In this document: piece after piece, positions 8,313 to 14,456 of the stretch
How positions within the stretch are numbered: position 1 is the first letter of the stretch
Layout: every line of letters starts with the position of its first letter
DNA from: Candidatus Adlerbacteria bacterium
GTDB taxonomy: Bacteria; Patescibacteriota; Minisyncoccia; Phycocordibacterales; SBAW01
DNA: 43,654 nt
Reading direction: 5' to 3'
NCBI GenBank assembly: GCA_903819895.1
Contig: CAIJFH010000001.1
Coordinates: forward strand, 1 to 43,654
Program-made: the position numbers and the translations under genes
Notes under the pieces: model-generated
Seen by the model: the letters and a program-made list of their open reading frames with translations, nothing else
The model's database searches: none
What the model was told of the DNA's origin: nothing

Positions 8313-8346
8313 CGCCGGGGTTTCTCTCACAAGGAGGACCCCGGCG
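8313..8346. terminator. GC-rich hairpin between the micro-protein pair and rmuC
   Basis: Perfect 9-bp stem CGCCGGGGT/ACCCCGGCG with a 16-nt loop. It is followed on the plus strand by AACTGTTTCT, a poor T-tract. It lies between two convergent units and may serve both. Confidence 0.45.
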
Positions 8347-8359
8347 AACTGTTTCTATA

Positions 8360-9457
8360 CTACTCCTTCCCCTCCAAGAGCGGCTTGTCGAGCACCGCGA
8401 TGTCGATGTTGATGTCGGTCGAGGCGTCGATGCGCAGCACATCTTTTTCAATCTTCCCCAACTCTTTGGTACCCGCGTTGTAGTGGTTGACCGTCGTCGA
8501 AAGCGAGGTACCCAACTTTTTATAAAACTCTTGGTAGGCGTTGATATGCCGCCCGAGCTGCTCGACATTCTTCGCGATATCCTTTGCCTGCTCCTCGATC
8601 TTAAACGCTTTGAATCCGTAGAGCACCGACTGTAGGTATGCAGCAAAGGTTGTCGGCGAGACGATGATTACCTTTTTATCATTCTGCGCATAGTCGAGCA
8701 GGTTGCGCGTGTTGATTGCCCCAACACCGTCATTGAGCAGGTCGTAGTAGATACCCTCGGCTGGGATGTACATAAACGCAAACGGCAGCGTGCCGTCCTT
8801 AGGCCGGACATACTTGCTCGTCTCGTCGATGCGCTTCTTTAAATCTTTTTTAAACGCCTCTTCGAACTCGGCGCGGCGGATGTCGTCTTTCTCATCATGG
8901 AGCCGCGTATAATTCTCGAGTGGGAACTTGGCGTCAACCGGGATTACCCCCTCCTTGGTAAAGATAACTGCGTCGACCGTGTCGCCACCGGGGAACTCGT
9001 ACTGCATCTTGTAGGCCGTCGGCGGGAGGATATTGCCCATCACCAACTCGAGCGACGCTTCGCCCAAGTTGCCGCGCTGTTTTTGGTTCTTGAGCACCTT
9101 CTCCAAATTGTTGAGCTGCTCGGCGATGGTAAAGACCTGCTTGGTCGACTCCTGCGTCTGGGTCACTCCTTTGGCGACTTCGATCAGCTGCGCCGAGACG
9201 CGGTCGGTGATGTTGCTCATCAACTTTTGCGATTGGTCAAACTGCGTCTTCATCGAGTCAAACATGCGCGATGTCCCCTCGCCAAGCTTGTTTTCCATCG
9301 CGCGGGTCAAATCCTGCAACTGCTGTTGGAGCAGCACCAAGCCCTGCGTGTCTTGCTCGGCCGGCGCCGGCGGTTGGGATGACTTTTGCCACAGCAAAAA
9401 CAAAAAAACCAAGTTCCCCAGCACAAGCAGCACCAACACGCCGATGAGTATTTCCAT
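8360..9457 (-). CDS. rmuC: RmuC-family protein (DNA recombination, nuclease-like)
   Basis: RmuC limits inversions at short repeats and is predicted to be a nuclease. 365 aa. An N-terminal transmembrane helix (residues 3-22) is followed by a coiled coil (about 45-135) and the RmuC domain (about 140-320). The RmuC signatures GNLGEASLE, VDAVIFTKEG and IPVDAKFPLENY are present, as are a conserved SPTTFAAYLQSV block and a C-terminal helical region. The start at 9455-9457 gives the membrane anchor and lies 7 nt from a TACTAT -10. The upstream in-frame extension has no such support. The gene is monocistronic. Confidence 0.92.
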   Translation of the reverse strand: MEILIGVLVLLVLGNLVFLFLLWQKSSQPPAPAEQDTQGLVLLQQQLQDLTRAMENKLGEGTSRMFDSMKTQFDQSQKLMSNITDRVSAQLIEVAKGVTQTQESTKQVFTIAEQLNNLEKVLKNQKQRGNLGEASLELVMGNILPPTAYKMQYEFPGGDTVDAVIFTKEGVIPVDAKFPLENYTRLHDEKDDIRRAEFEEAFKKDLKKRIDETSKYVRPKDGTLPFAFMYIPAEGIYYDLLNDGVGAINTRNLLDYAQNDKKVIIVSPTTFAAYLQSVLYGFKAFKIEEQAKDIAKNVEQLGRHINAYQEFYKKLGTSLSTTVNHYNAGTKELGKIEKDVLRIDASTDINIDIAVLDKPLLEGKE

Positions 9458-9464
9458 ACAATAT

Positions 9465-9470
9465 ATAGTA
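9465..9470 (-). promoter_or_regulatory. -10 element of rmuC
   Basis: TACTAT on the minus strand, ending 7 nt before the rmuC ATG. Confidence 0.4.
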
Positions 9471-9493
9471 GCATACCAACACCTGCCGCACCT

Positions 9494-9521
9494 TTCACAT
9501 CTGAGTATTCTGCGGTATAAA
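9494..9521 (+). promoter_or_regulatory. Promoter of the 9563-10227 cassette
   Basis: TTCACA (9494-9499), a 16-nt spacer and TATAAA (9516-9521). It predicts a leader of about 35 nt that includes an AGAGGA ribosome binding site. Confidence 0.5.
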
Positions 9522-9562
9522 AGGGCTAGAAACCTTAACACTGAGCAACGAGAGGATTGAGC

Positions 9563-9799
9563 ATGTCTCGAGAAGTCGTGTACATACGATTCTCCTTTGC
9601 GCCTGCATACATACGGAATCCACTAATGGCAGCACTTCGTGAAATGGGTATAACCGCAACGGTTGTTCTTTCAGATAATCCGCGAAACAGGGGGTGCGGT
9701 ATCTGTCGTCTTGCAGACACGACACCGGAGCTGCGACGAGAAGTTAAAAAGCTTCTGTCCGACCCGTTCTACCACATAGCCGCACAGTTAGAGGAGTAA
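9563..9799 (+). CDS. Hypothetical 78-aa protein with a CGIC motif
   Basis: Not recognised. It begins MSREVVYIRFSFAPAYI, has an alternating strand/helix pattern compatible with a small alpha/beta fold, a CGIC pair (residues 45-48) and a charged C-terminal helix (TPELRREVKKLL). The CxxC pair could bind metal or be redox active. AGAGGA lies 7 nt before the ATG. It is the first gene of a two-gene unit with its own promoter and two downstream terminators. The next gene starts 5 nt after its stop. Confidence 0.65.
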   Translation: MSREVVYIRFSFAPAYIRNPLMAALREMGITATVVLSDNPRNRGCGICRLADTTPELRREVKKLLSDPFYHIAAQLEE

Positions 9800-9804
9800 C
9801 AGCA

Positions 9805-10227
9805 ATGGCATCCGGGGCAGTGCGCAGGAGTGGGGCGTATCAAAAAACAGTCAAAAAAGTCGTGGGAGGTCGTGGAAGACAACCACTCTCTCCACCAAAC
9901 GCCACGTATCTGCGAGTGGCAACCCGCAACGATGCGTTGCATCTAATTGCCGCAGAGTACGAAAAGATTGGCAACTGCACCCTCTCGCCAGTTGCACGCG
10001 CCGCCACGGGCGACAATCGGTTGGTACCACCTATTCTACAACCAGCCGTCGCTGCACTTGCCAAAGTCGGCGTTCGTCCACGCGACTACACTATTGGCTC
10101 ATTTCGATTTGTTGGCAAACTAAGCGGCAAAGATGTCCGCCACATTTGCGTGCACGCAGGAGCTCATGTCGACCCAGCAGGACAGCACATTGCGGCGATA
10201 TGCCGCGGGAGGATACATCGTGCGTAA
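9805..10227 (+). CDS. Hypothetical 140-aa basic protein
   Basis: Not recognised. The N-terminal 30 residues are basic and Gly-rich (RRSGAYQKTVKKVVGGRGR), suggesting nucleic acid contact. The rest looks globular, with the segments VATRNDALHLIAAEYE, ILQPAVAALAKVGV and FVGKLSGKDVRHICVHAG. A GAGGAG site overlaps the end of the upstream gene, 8 nt before the ATG, so translation is probably coupled. A terminator hairpin starts 3 nt after the stop. It is the second gene of an isolated two-gene cassette. Confidence 0.65.
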   Translation: MASGAVRRSGAYQKTVKKVVGGRGRQPLSPPNATYLRVATRNDALHLIAAEYEKIGNCTLSPVARAATGDNRLVPPILQPAVAALAKVGVRPRDYTIGSFRFVGKLSGKDVRHICVHAGAHVDPAGQHIAAICRGRIHRA

Positions 10228-10230
10228 ATT

Positions 10231-10260
10231 AGGGCTCGCCGTTTTACTATGGCGAGCCCT
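10231..10260 (+). terminator. Terminator after the two-gene cassette
   Basis: 10-bp perfect stem AGGGCTCGCC/GGCGAGCCCT with a 10-nt loop, just after the stop codon at 10227. The following bases (TACCTGTTTC) are a weak T-tract. A second hairpin follows. Confidence 0.6.
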
Positions 10261-10274
10261 TACCTGTTTCATAC

Positions 10275-10322
10275 AAAAAATTAAAAACGGGGTCGTACGC
10301 TCGGTGGCGTACTGACCCCGTT
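10275..10322. terminator. Strong bidirectional terminator
   Basis: Long hairpin AACGGGGTC plus GTACGC, a TCGGTG loop, then GCGTAC, one bulged base and GACCCCGTT (10286-10322). On the plus strand it is followed by GCCTTTTT; on the minus strand by TTTTTAATTTTTT. The minus-strand T-tract is the stronger, and it would end the candidate RNA described at 10275-10632. Confidence 0.8.
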
Positions 10323-10632
10323 GCCTTTTTCGACAATCTTTGACACCTTGCTCTTCGCAAGATCCCGTTGTTCGAAAAAGGATTGGCACATGTCCACACT
10401 GTGAGCAATTACCCCACAGATACAGCCGGTCTTGACCGGATATGCCAATAGGCCTGGCTTGACTTGACCCGAAGGTATTATTAGGTATTTACTCTCTCCT
10501 CTCCCCGAGGGGTTAAGGCGTCACATGTGTGACGTTCTGTCCTTTAGTGGACAGACGGAATATCCCTACCGTCAAGCATTCATTACGCACACCCTTGGTT
10601 GTTGACTGATGATCTGCGCATTCAGTACCTCC
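10275..10632 (-). ncRNA. Candidate structured non-coding RNA (about 355 nt), unidentified
   Basis: This stretch of nearly 500 bases (10228-10721) holds no convincing gene but has strong RNA signals on the minus strand. A promoter TTGCAA, 16-nt spacer, TACTAT (10661-10666 and 10639-10644) predicts a start near 10632, and a strong terminator lies at 10275-10322. Between them are several stems: CTGTCC/GGACAG, CGTCAC/GTGACG, CCGGT/ACCGG and CTGTG/CACAG enclosed by ATTGGCA/TGCCAAT, and a long CTTTTTCGA/TCGAAAAAG arm with a CTTGC/GCAAG tip. The length suits RNase P RNA or tmRNA, but I could not find their conserved cores. A 12-codon frame with a GGAGG site begins near the 5' end. Confidence 0.5.
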
Positions 10633-10638
10633 GTCGCC

Positions 10639-10666
10639 ATAGTATCCGAGATGTTGATTTTTGCAA
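10639..10666 (-). promoter_or_regulatory. Promoter of the candidate ncRNA
   Basis: Minus strand: TTGCAA (10661-10666), 16-nt spacer, TACTAT (10639-10644). Confidence 0.5.
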
Positions 10667-10707
10667 TACACGCGCGATACGCAGTCGACACGCGCCACAT
10701 GTCTTGG

Positions 10708-10713
10708 TATTCT
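10708..10713 (+). promoter_or_regulatory. -10 element of the YqeY-like gene
   Basis: TATTCT ending 8 nt before the ATG at 10722. Confidence 0.35.
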
Positions 10714-10721
10714 TTCCTTAT

Positions 10722-11174
10722 ATGACACACACCGAACTCCGCGAGCAGATCAAGCAGGCGATGCGTGACCGAGCAGAATTAAAATTGTCGGTGCTGCGTG
10801 GGTTGCTCTCGGCAGCCACCAACGAGCTGGTCGCGAAGGGCAAAAAGCCAACTGACGAAATCAGTGAGGACGATTTGGCCGGGCTCATCCGCCGCGCCGC
10901 AAAGCAGCGCAAGGACTCGATCGAGCAGTTCGAAAAAGGCGGCCGCCCCGACTTGGCAACCAAGGAGCAGGAAGAGCTGGCAATCCTCGAGACCCTCCTC
11001 CCTCCCCTTATGTCTGCCGACGCAGTGACCGCTGTCGTCAAAGCAAAAGCCGCCGAGCTTGGTATTACAGACAAAACAAAAGTAAACCAACTCATTGGCG
11101 CGTTGATGAAAGATCTCAAAGGCAAGGCCGATGGTGCCGTTGTCAAAGCAGCCGTTGACGCGCTGTTTGTGTAG
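10722..11174 (+). CDS. GatB/YqeY domain-containing protein
   Basis: 150 aa, full length for YqeY-like proteins (about 148). The family shares the tail domain of the GatB amidotransferase subunit and is thought to bind tRNA; the cellular role is unresolved. Visible are the N-terminal helix LREQIKQAMRDRAELKLSVLRGLLSA, the motif IRRAAKQRKDSIEQFEKGGR, then EEELAIL-type LPPLMS, and a C-terminal GALMKDLKGKADGAVV block that matches the conserved MG.VM...KG..DG..V pattern. The ATG at 10722 gives the canonical start; an upstream extension would run through the RNA-rich intergenic region. It is a single-gene unit. Confidence 0.9.
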   Translation: MTHTELREQIKQAMRDRAELKLSVLRGLLSAATNELVAKGKKPTDEISEDDLAGLIRRAAKQRKDSIEQFEKGGRPDLATKEQEELAILETLLPPLMSADAVTAVVKAKAAELGITDKTKVNQLIGALMKDLKGKADGAVVKAAVDALFV

Positions 11175-11178
11175 CAGG

Positions 11179-11209
11179 TTGACAAAAATGTGCTTTGTGT
11201 GAAGATATG
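11179..11209 (+). promoter_or_regulatory. Promoter-like site of the 69-aa protein
   Basis: A perfect TTGACA (11179-11184) starts 5 nt after the YqeY-like stop. The -10 region (AAGATATG, 11202-11209) is poor. It predicts a short leader containing GGAG before the ATG at 11238. Confidence 0.35.
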
Positions 11210-11237
11210 GTCAGGCAACCGACAATGGAGTTGTTTT

Positions 11238-11447
11238 ATGGGTTACGCTGACAATTCGTCGCCCCAAAAAACCGGACTAAGAAGGACAAGAGGAGCGCGG
11301 GCAGCAACCCCGACTCCGCGGGGCGCCGCTACTGTTTTATGCCCTGCTCACTCAATGCTGAATGATCGGCGAGCAGCAGATTCTGCAGCAAGAGCGCGGC
11401 GACAATTTGGCGAGGAGGACAATGAGGAAACGGCGGAGGATGACTAA
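11238..11447 (+). CDS. Hypothetical 69-aa low-complexity protein
   Basis: Not recognised. The N-terminal half is basic (KTGLRRTRGARAATPTPRG) and the last 15 residues are strongly acidic (FGEEDNEETAEDD), so it is probably disordered. GGAG lies 8 nt before the ATG, and a TTGACA element lies upstream. The end of the frame forms the left arm of a terminator hairpin and the TAA stop lies in its loop, so translation could affect termination. Composition is unlike the neighbouring genes. A real but untypical gene is likely; a spurious frame cannot be excluded. Confidence 0.5.
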   Translation: MGYADNSSPQKTGLRRTRGARAATPTPRGAATVLCPAHSMLNDRRAADSAARARRQFGEEDNEETAEDD

Positions 11448-11467
11448 TCCTCCGCCGCCTATTTTTT
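11432..11467. terminator. Terminator overlapping the end of the 69-aa gene
   Basis: GGCGGAGGAT/ATCCTCCGCC 10-bp stem (11432-11456), 5-nt loop containing the stop codon, then GCCTATTTTTT on the plus strand. The same hairpin lies downstream of the minus-strand crotonase gene ending at 11481. Confidence 0.75.
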
Positions 11468-11480
11468 ACCGAATTTAAAT

Positions 11481-12398
11481 CTACGCAACCACCTCCTCGT
11501 TGGTTGAGGCCGCACGCTGGCGGCGTTGTGCGTGGACAACCGCGCACATTCTCCGCACATATTTTGCGTCTAGTCTTGCCGCGGTATCTGCCCAAATTCT
11601 TACCACCGCCAGCAAAGCGCTCTCCGTGGACAGTGCACATGCAAGGGTCTGACGAACGAGCGACAATGCCGTGCTCGTGCTCGAATTGAGCGCCGTTGGA
11701 AACCGTACATCACGACCATCAGGCAGTGCCAGGGTACCGCCATACGTCTTGACCGCGCATATAGCTCGCACCGCACTTTCACTCTCGCTCAGATCTTCGA
11801 TGACCATGTCAGCGATACCAAGGTGGTACAGCATCTGAGCATCCAGTAGCGGCCGTTCGCAGATTGCCCACTCGACAACAGGCAGAGACACTCTCCGCTG
11901 GAGTAGAAAGACGTGCCACCCCATACCGGGGAAGAATCCAAACATCGACTCGGGTACGCGCATCTTCGCGCTTTTCGTTACAAGAACATATTGACAGGCA
12001 AGCGCCGCCTCGGCCGCGCCGCCCATCAAGGTGGCGTCGACAACCGCGACAGTGATGAGCCGGCCAGCAAACCCATTGAACAAGACCAATTGCTGCTGAA
12101 CGCAGTTCTTTCCGTAGGCACAAAGGGTTTCGAAGTCGTTCAGTTCTGCAAGCTGCGCAAACAATTTCAGATCACCGCCGTTAAAATTCTCCGAAAACAC
12201 CCACACGAAGTGGGTGAGAGTATCGCCCCCATCGAGCATCGATGTAACCAGTTCGAGCATCTCTCGCAAGTCAGCAAGCGTGCTCGGAGTGAAGCAATTG
12301 CGCGCGTTGCCCAGCAATTTTATGTAGACGACACCATGATGGACACGCACCTCAACTTCGCCATGGGTCATGTTGACCCGCATCTCGTTTACTACCAT
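11481..12398 (-). CDS. RpfF-like enoyl-CoA hydratase/crotonase family protein (possible DSF signal synthase)
   Basis: Crotonase-fold protein of 305 aa. It resembles RpfF, which makes cis-2-unsaturated fatty acid signals (DSF) from acyl-ACP by dehydration and thioester hydrolysis, more than ordinary enoyl-CoA hydratases. Matching blocks are FNGGDLKLFAQL (72-83), GGAAEAALAC (126-135), PESMFGFFPGMG (149-160) and the C-terminal IWADTAARL then VHAQRR. Glu130 and Glu150 fall at the positions of the two catalytic Glu of RpfF (141 and 161) and keep the 20-residue spacing. The start at 12396-12398 has AAGGG upstream and a TTGACA promoter at 12448-12476. It follows the ABC-F gene on the same strand. 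No RpfC/RpfG sensor is nearby. The product and acyl source are inferred. Confidence 0.8.
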   Translation of the reverse strand: MVVNEMRVNMTHGEVEVRVHHGVVYIKLLGNARNCFTPSTLADLREMLELVTSMLDGGDTLTHFVWVFSENFNGGDLKLFAQLAELNDFETLCAYGKNCVQQQLVLFNGFAGRLITVAVVDATLMGGAAEAALACQYVLVTKSAKMRVPESMFGFFPGMGWHVFLLQRRVSLPVVEWAICERPLLDAQMLYHLGIADMVIEDLSESESAVRAICAVKTYGGTLALPDGRDVRFPTALNSSTSTALSLVRQTLACALSTESALLAVVRIWADTAARLDAKYVRRMCAVVHAQRRQRAASTNEEVVA

Positions 12399-12447
12399 CG
12401 TTACACCCTTTTGTGTATCGAATATGCCATTTTGGCAATCCGCGCAA

Positions 12448-12476
12448 AGTAAACACCGTTATAGCCAACGTGTCAA
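12448..12476 (-). promoter_or_regulatory. Promoter of the RpfF-like gene
   Basis: Minus strand: TTGACA (12471-12476), 17-nt spacer, TTTACT (12448-12453). It predicts a leader of about 45 nt with a small TGCCA/TGGCA hairpin. Confidence 0.55.
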
Positions 12477-12499
12477 AAGGCCTGAAACATCAACAAAGA

Positions 12500-13975
12500 T
12501 TACTTCGCCAAGTCGAGCACTTCGTCGATACGGATTTTTTCGACAAAGTCGGGCACGTGGCTGACCAGTATCATCGCGCCGTCATATTTGTTGAGCGCCT
12601 CGGCGATGATCGGGATATGGCGGAAGTTGATATGGTTGGTCGGCTCGTCGAGGATCAAAAGGCCTGGTTTCAACAGTACCAACCGCGCAAACGCCACCAA
12701 CCCTTTTTGCCCCTCCGACAAATGGCCAATTTTGGTGTGGATCAACTCCCCCGTGAGCAAAAACCCTGCCGCGACGGTCCGCAAGTTTTCCTCGATCATC
12801 TTTTCCATCACTGCGGCCAACTCCTCGTGCACCGTTTTATCAAAATCGAGGTTGGAGAAATCTTGGCGATAGTAGCCCACGCGCACGCCAGGCGCGATCA
12901 CCGCGTCGGCGGTACCATTGGCGAGCGACTCGAGGAGCGTCGTCTTGCCGATGCCGTTTGGCCCCACCAACTGCAGGTGATTATTTTTCTTGAGCGAAAT
13001 CTCTGCCTTTCGTTTGGTCGGCTTGCCTGTCCCGAGAGGAGTCGAGGGATGATTTTTAATCGTCGTAAACGAGGTGATGCCGACAATCTCGCCAATGAGC
13101 TCCGGCTGCGACTGGATAGTAAACGGCCGAATGGTTTTATCCTCCTTTCGCACATCCACTTTCTCCTCCTCCAACTCCTCGGCCTTTTCGCGCATGCGCT
13201 TGGCGACCATACGCATCTGCCCGCCCTTGTTGGCAAAAAAGTTTGCCTTGTCTTTGTTGTCCTGGATCTGCTTCGCCAAGAGCGCGTTGGCGCGGTTTTC
13301 TTTCTCGATCCGCGCGGTGATCTGCTCGACCACGTCGAGATAGTTGCCGACATACTGCTCGATCTTGTGCGTGTGCACATCGAGATAGAGCACACCTTGG
13401 GTAAACGCGTTGAGAAACGCCGCGTCGTGCGAGATGACAACGCACGTCTTTTTATAGTCGACCAGAAATTTGGTGAGATGCTCGATGCCGGCGTGGTCGA
13501 GGTTGTTGGTCGGCTCGTCAAGCAGCAGGAGGTCGGGGTCTTGGATTAGCGCCGAGGCGAGGAGGAGCCGCGCCTGTTGGCCACCTGAAAATGCGCCGAC
13601 CAGTTTGTCGTGGTCGGGCACCACCAAGTTGACCGCCTCGAGCACGCGGTCGATGCGCGGGTCGATGTCATACACCTTCTTTGAGAACATTTTTTGAAAG
13701 AAGTCGCGCACCGACAGCCCCATGTCCTCGCGCGGGATCACCTGCCGCGCAATAGCGATTGAGGTGCCTCGGTCCAGATGTATCTGCCCGGCGTCGGGTC
13801 GGTAGGTGCCCATCAGCAAGCCAAATAAGCTGGTCTTGCCAGCGCCGTTTTGCCCCATGAGCGCGACCTTGCTGCCGCGACGCAAGTTGCAATCCACTTC
13901 AATGAGGATTGGTTTTTTGGGCCCATGCGCAAATGAGACCTCCTCAAACCGCACAATCGTATCCTGCTTTGCCAT
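12500..13975 (-). CDS. ABC-F family ATPase (ribosome-associated, duplicated ABC)
   Basis: Cytosolic tandem ABC protein with no membrane span, of the family acting on the ribosomal E site (EttA/Uup/YfmR type). 491 aa. ABC1 (about 8-240) has Walker A GQNGAGKTS, signature FSGGQQARLLLA and Walker B LLLLDEPTNNLD. A long charged linker (about 240-330, EEEKVDVRKED) follows. ABC2 has Walker A GPNGIGKTT, signature LSEGQKGLVAFA and LLILDEPTNH. The second signature is a variant (LSEGQ). The start at 13973-13975 follows GGTGG by 5 nt; a GTG at 14042-14044 is an alternative that would add 23 residues. The exact subfamily, and any antibiotic-resistance role, cannot be told. Confidence 0.9.
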   Translation of the reverse strand: MAKQDTIVRFEEVSFAHGPKKPILIEVDCNLRRGSKVALMGQNGAGKTSLFGLLMGTYRPDAGQIHLDRGTSIAIARQVIPREDMGLSVRDFFQKMFSKKVYDIDPRIDRVLEAVNLVVPDHDKLVGAFSGGQQARLLLASALIQDPDLLLLDEPTNNLDHAGIEHLTKFLVDYKKTCVVISHDAAFLNAFTQGVLYLDVHTHKIEQYVGNYLDVVEQITARIEKENRANALLAKQIQDNKDKANFFANKGGQMRMVAKRMREKAEELEEEKVDVRKEDKTIRPFTIQSQPELIGEIVGITSFTTIKNHPSTPLGTGKPTKRKAEISLKKNNHLQLVGPNGIGKTTLLESLANGTADAVIAPGVRVGYYRQDFSNLDFDKTVHEELAAVMEKMIEENLRTVAAGFLLTGELIHTKIGHLSEGQKGLVAFARLVLLKPGLLILDEPTNHINFRHIPIIAEALNKYDGAMILVSHVPDFVEKIRIDEVLDLAK

Positions 13976-14056
13976 TCTCACCACCTTACCACAGATTTGC
14001 CAGTTTGACTCGTCAACCGCCCTTTTGTACAGCCAGTTTTCCACCTCTCTATACTA

Positions 14057-14083
14057 TTGACGGAGCGAAAGTAGGCGTATACT
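14057..14083 (+). promoter_or_regulatory. Promoter of the mannose operon
   Basis: TTGACG (14057-14062), a 15-nt spacer and TATACT (14078-14083), then 7 nt to the cupin ATG. It predicts a leaderless first gene for the four-gene operon. Confidence 0.55.
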
Positions 14084-14090
14084 AGATGCA

Positions 14091-14456
14091 ATGGACGCGC
14101 TCTCTCACCTACCACACTACACCACCGACACCACGCGCCCGTGGGGTGGCTTTGAGCAGTTCACCCTCAACGAGCAAACAACGGTAAAAATACTCACCGT
14201 ACACGCAGGTGAGGCGTTTAGTTTACAGACCCATGCACATCGTGATGAATTTTGGCGCGTTCTCGCAGGAAGCGGCAGTATTACCGTTGGGGACACTACA
14301 CGCGAAGCACATGTAGGTGACTCATTTTACATTCCACAAGGCACCACGCATCGCGCACAAGGTGGCATCGACACCATGCAGATACTTGAGATCGCCTTTG
14401 GCGCCTTTGATGAGAGCGACATTACTCGGCTTGATGACCGCTACGGACGAGTATGA
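14091..14456 (+). CDS. Mannose-6-phosphate isomerase-like cupin
   Basis: 121-aa single-domain cupin of the type II mannose-6-phosphate isomerase family (the C-terminal domain of bifunctional ManC/AlgA), which interconverts Man-6-P and Fru-6-P. Visible are an opening RPWGGFEQF, the metal site region LQTHAHRDEFWRVLAGSG with two His and one Glu, GDSFYIPQGTTHRAQ with the late His, and the terminal ESDITRLDDRYGR, which is characteristic of the family. It is the first gene of a four-gene operon with GH130 enzymes and a phosphomannomutase-like protein, which supports a mannose role. Its TGA overlaps the next ATG by 4 nt (ATGA). Confidence 0.88.
   Translation: MDALSHLPHYTTDTTRPWGGFEQFTLNEQTTVKILTVHAGEAFSLQTHAHRDEFWRVLAGSGSITVGDTTREAHVGDSFYIPQGTTHRAQGGIDTMQILEIAFGAFDESDITRLDDRYGRV

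Noticed and set aside
10275-10632. RNase P RNA or tmRNA as identity of the structured region
   Set aside because: Length and context fit, but I could not find the AGAGGAAAGUC-type core, the ACAGAA partner in the right order, a T-loop or a tag frame ending in Ala-Ala.
10513-10728. 71-codon minus-strand frame (start MSYKERIPRHVARV)
   Set aside because: No ribosome binding site, no domain, and it covers hairpins and the promoter of the candidate RNA. A structured RNA explains the region better.
12413-13549. 378-codon plus-strand frame opposite the ABC-F gene
   Set aside because: The opposite strand encodes both ABC domains with all motifs; this frame has no motif or ribosome binding site.
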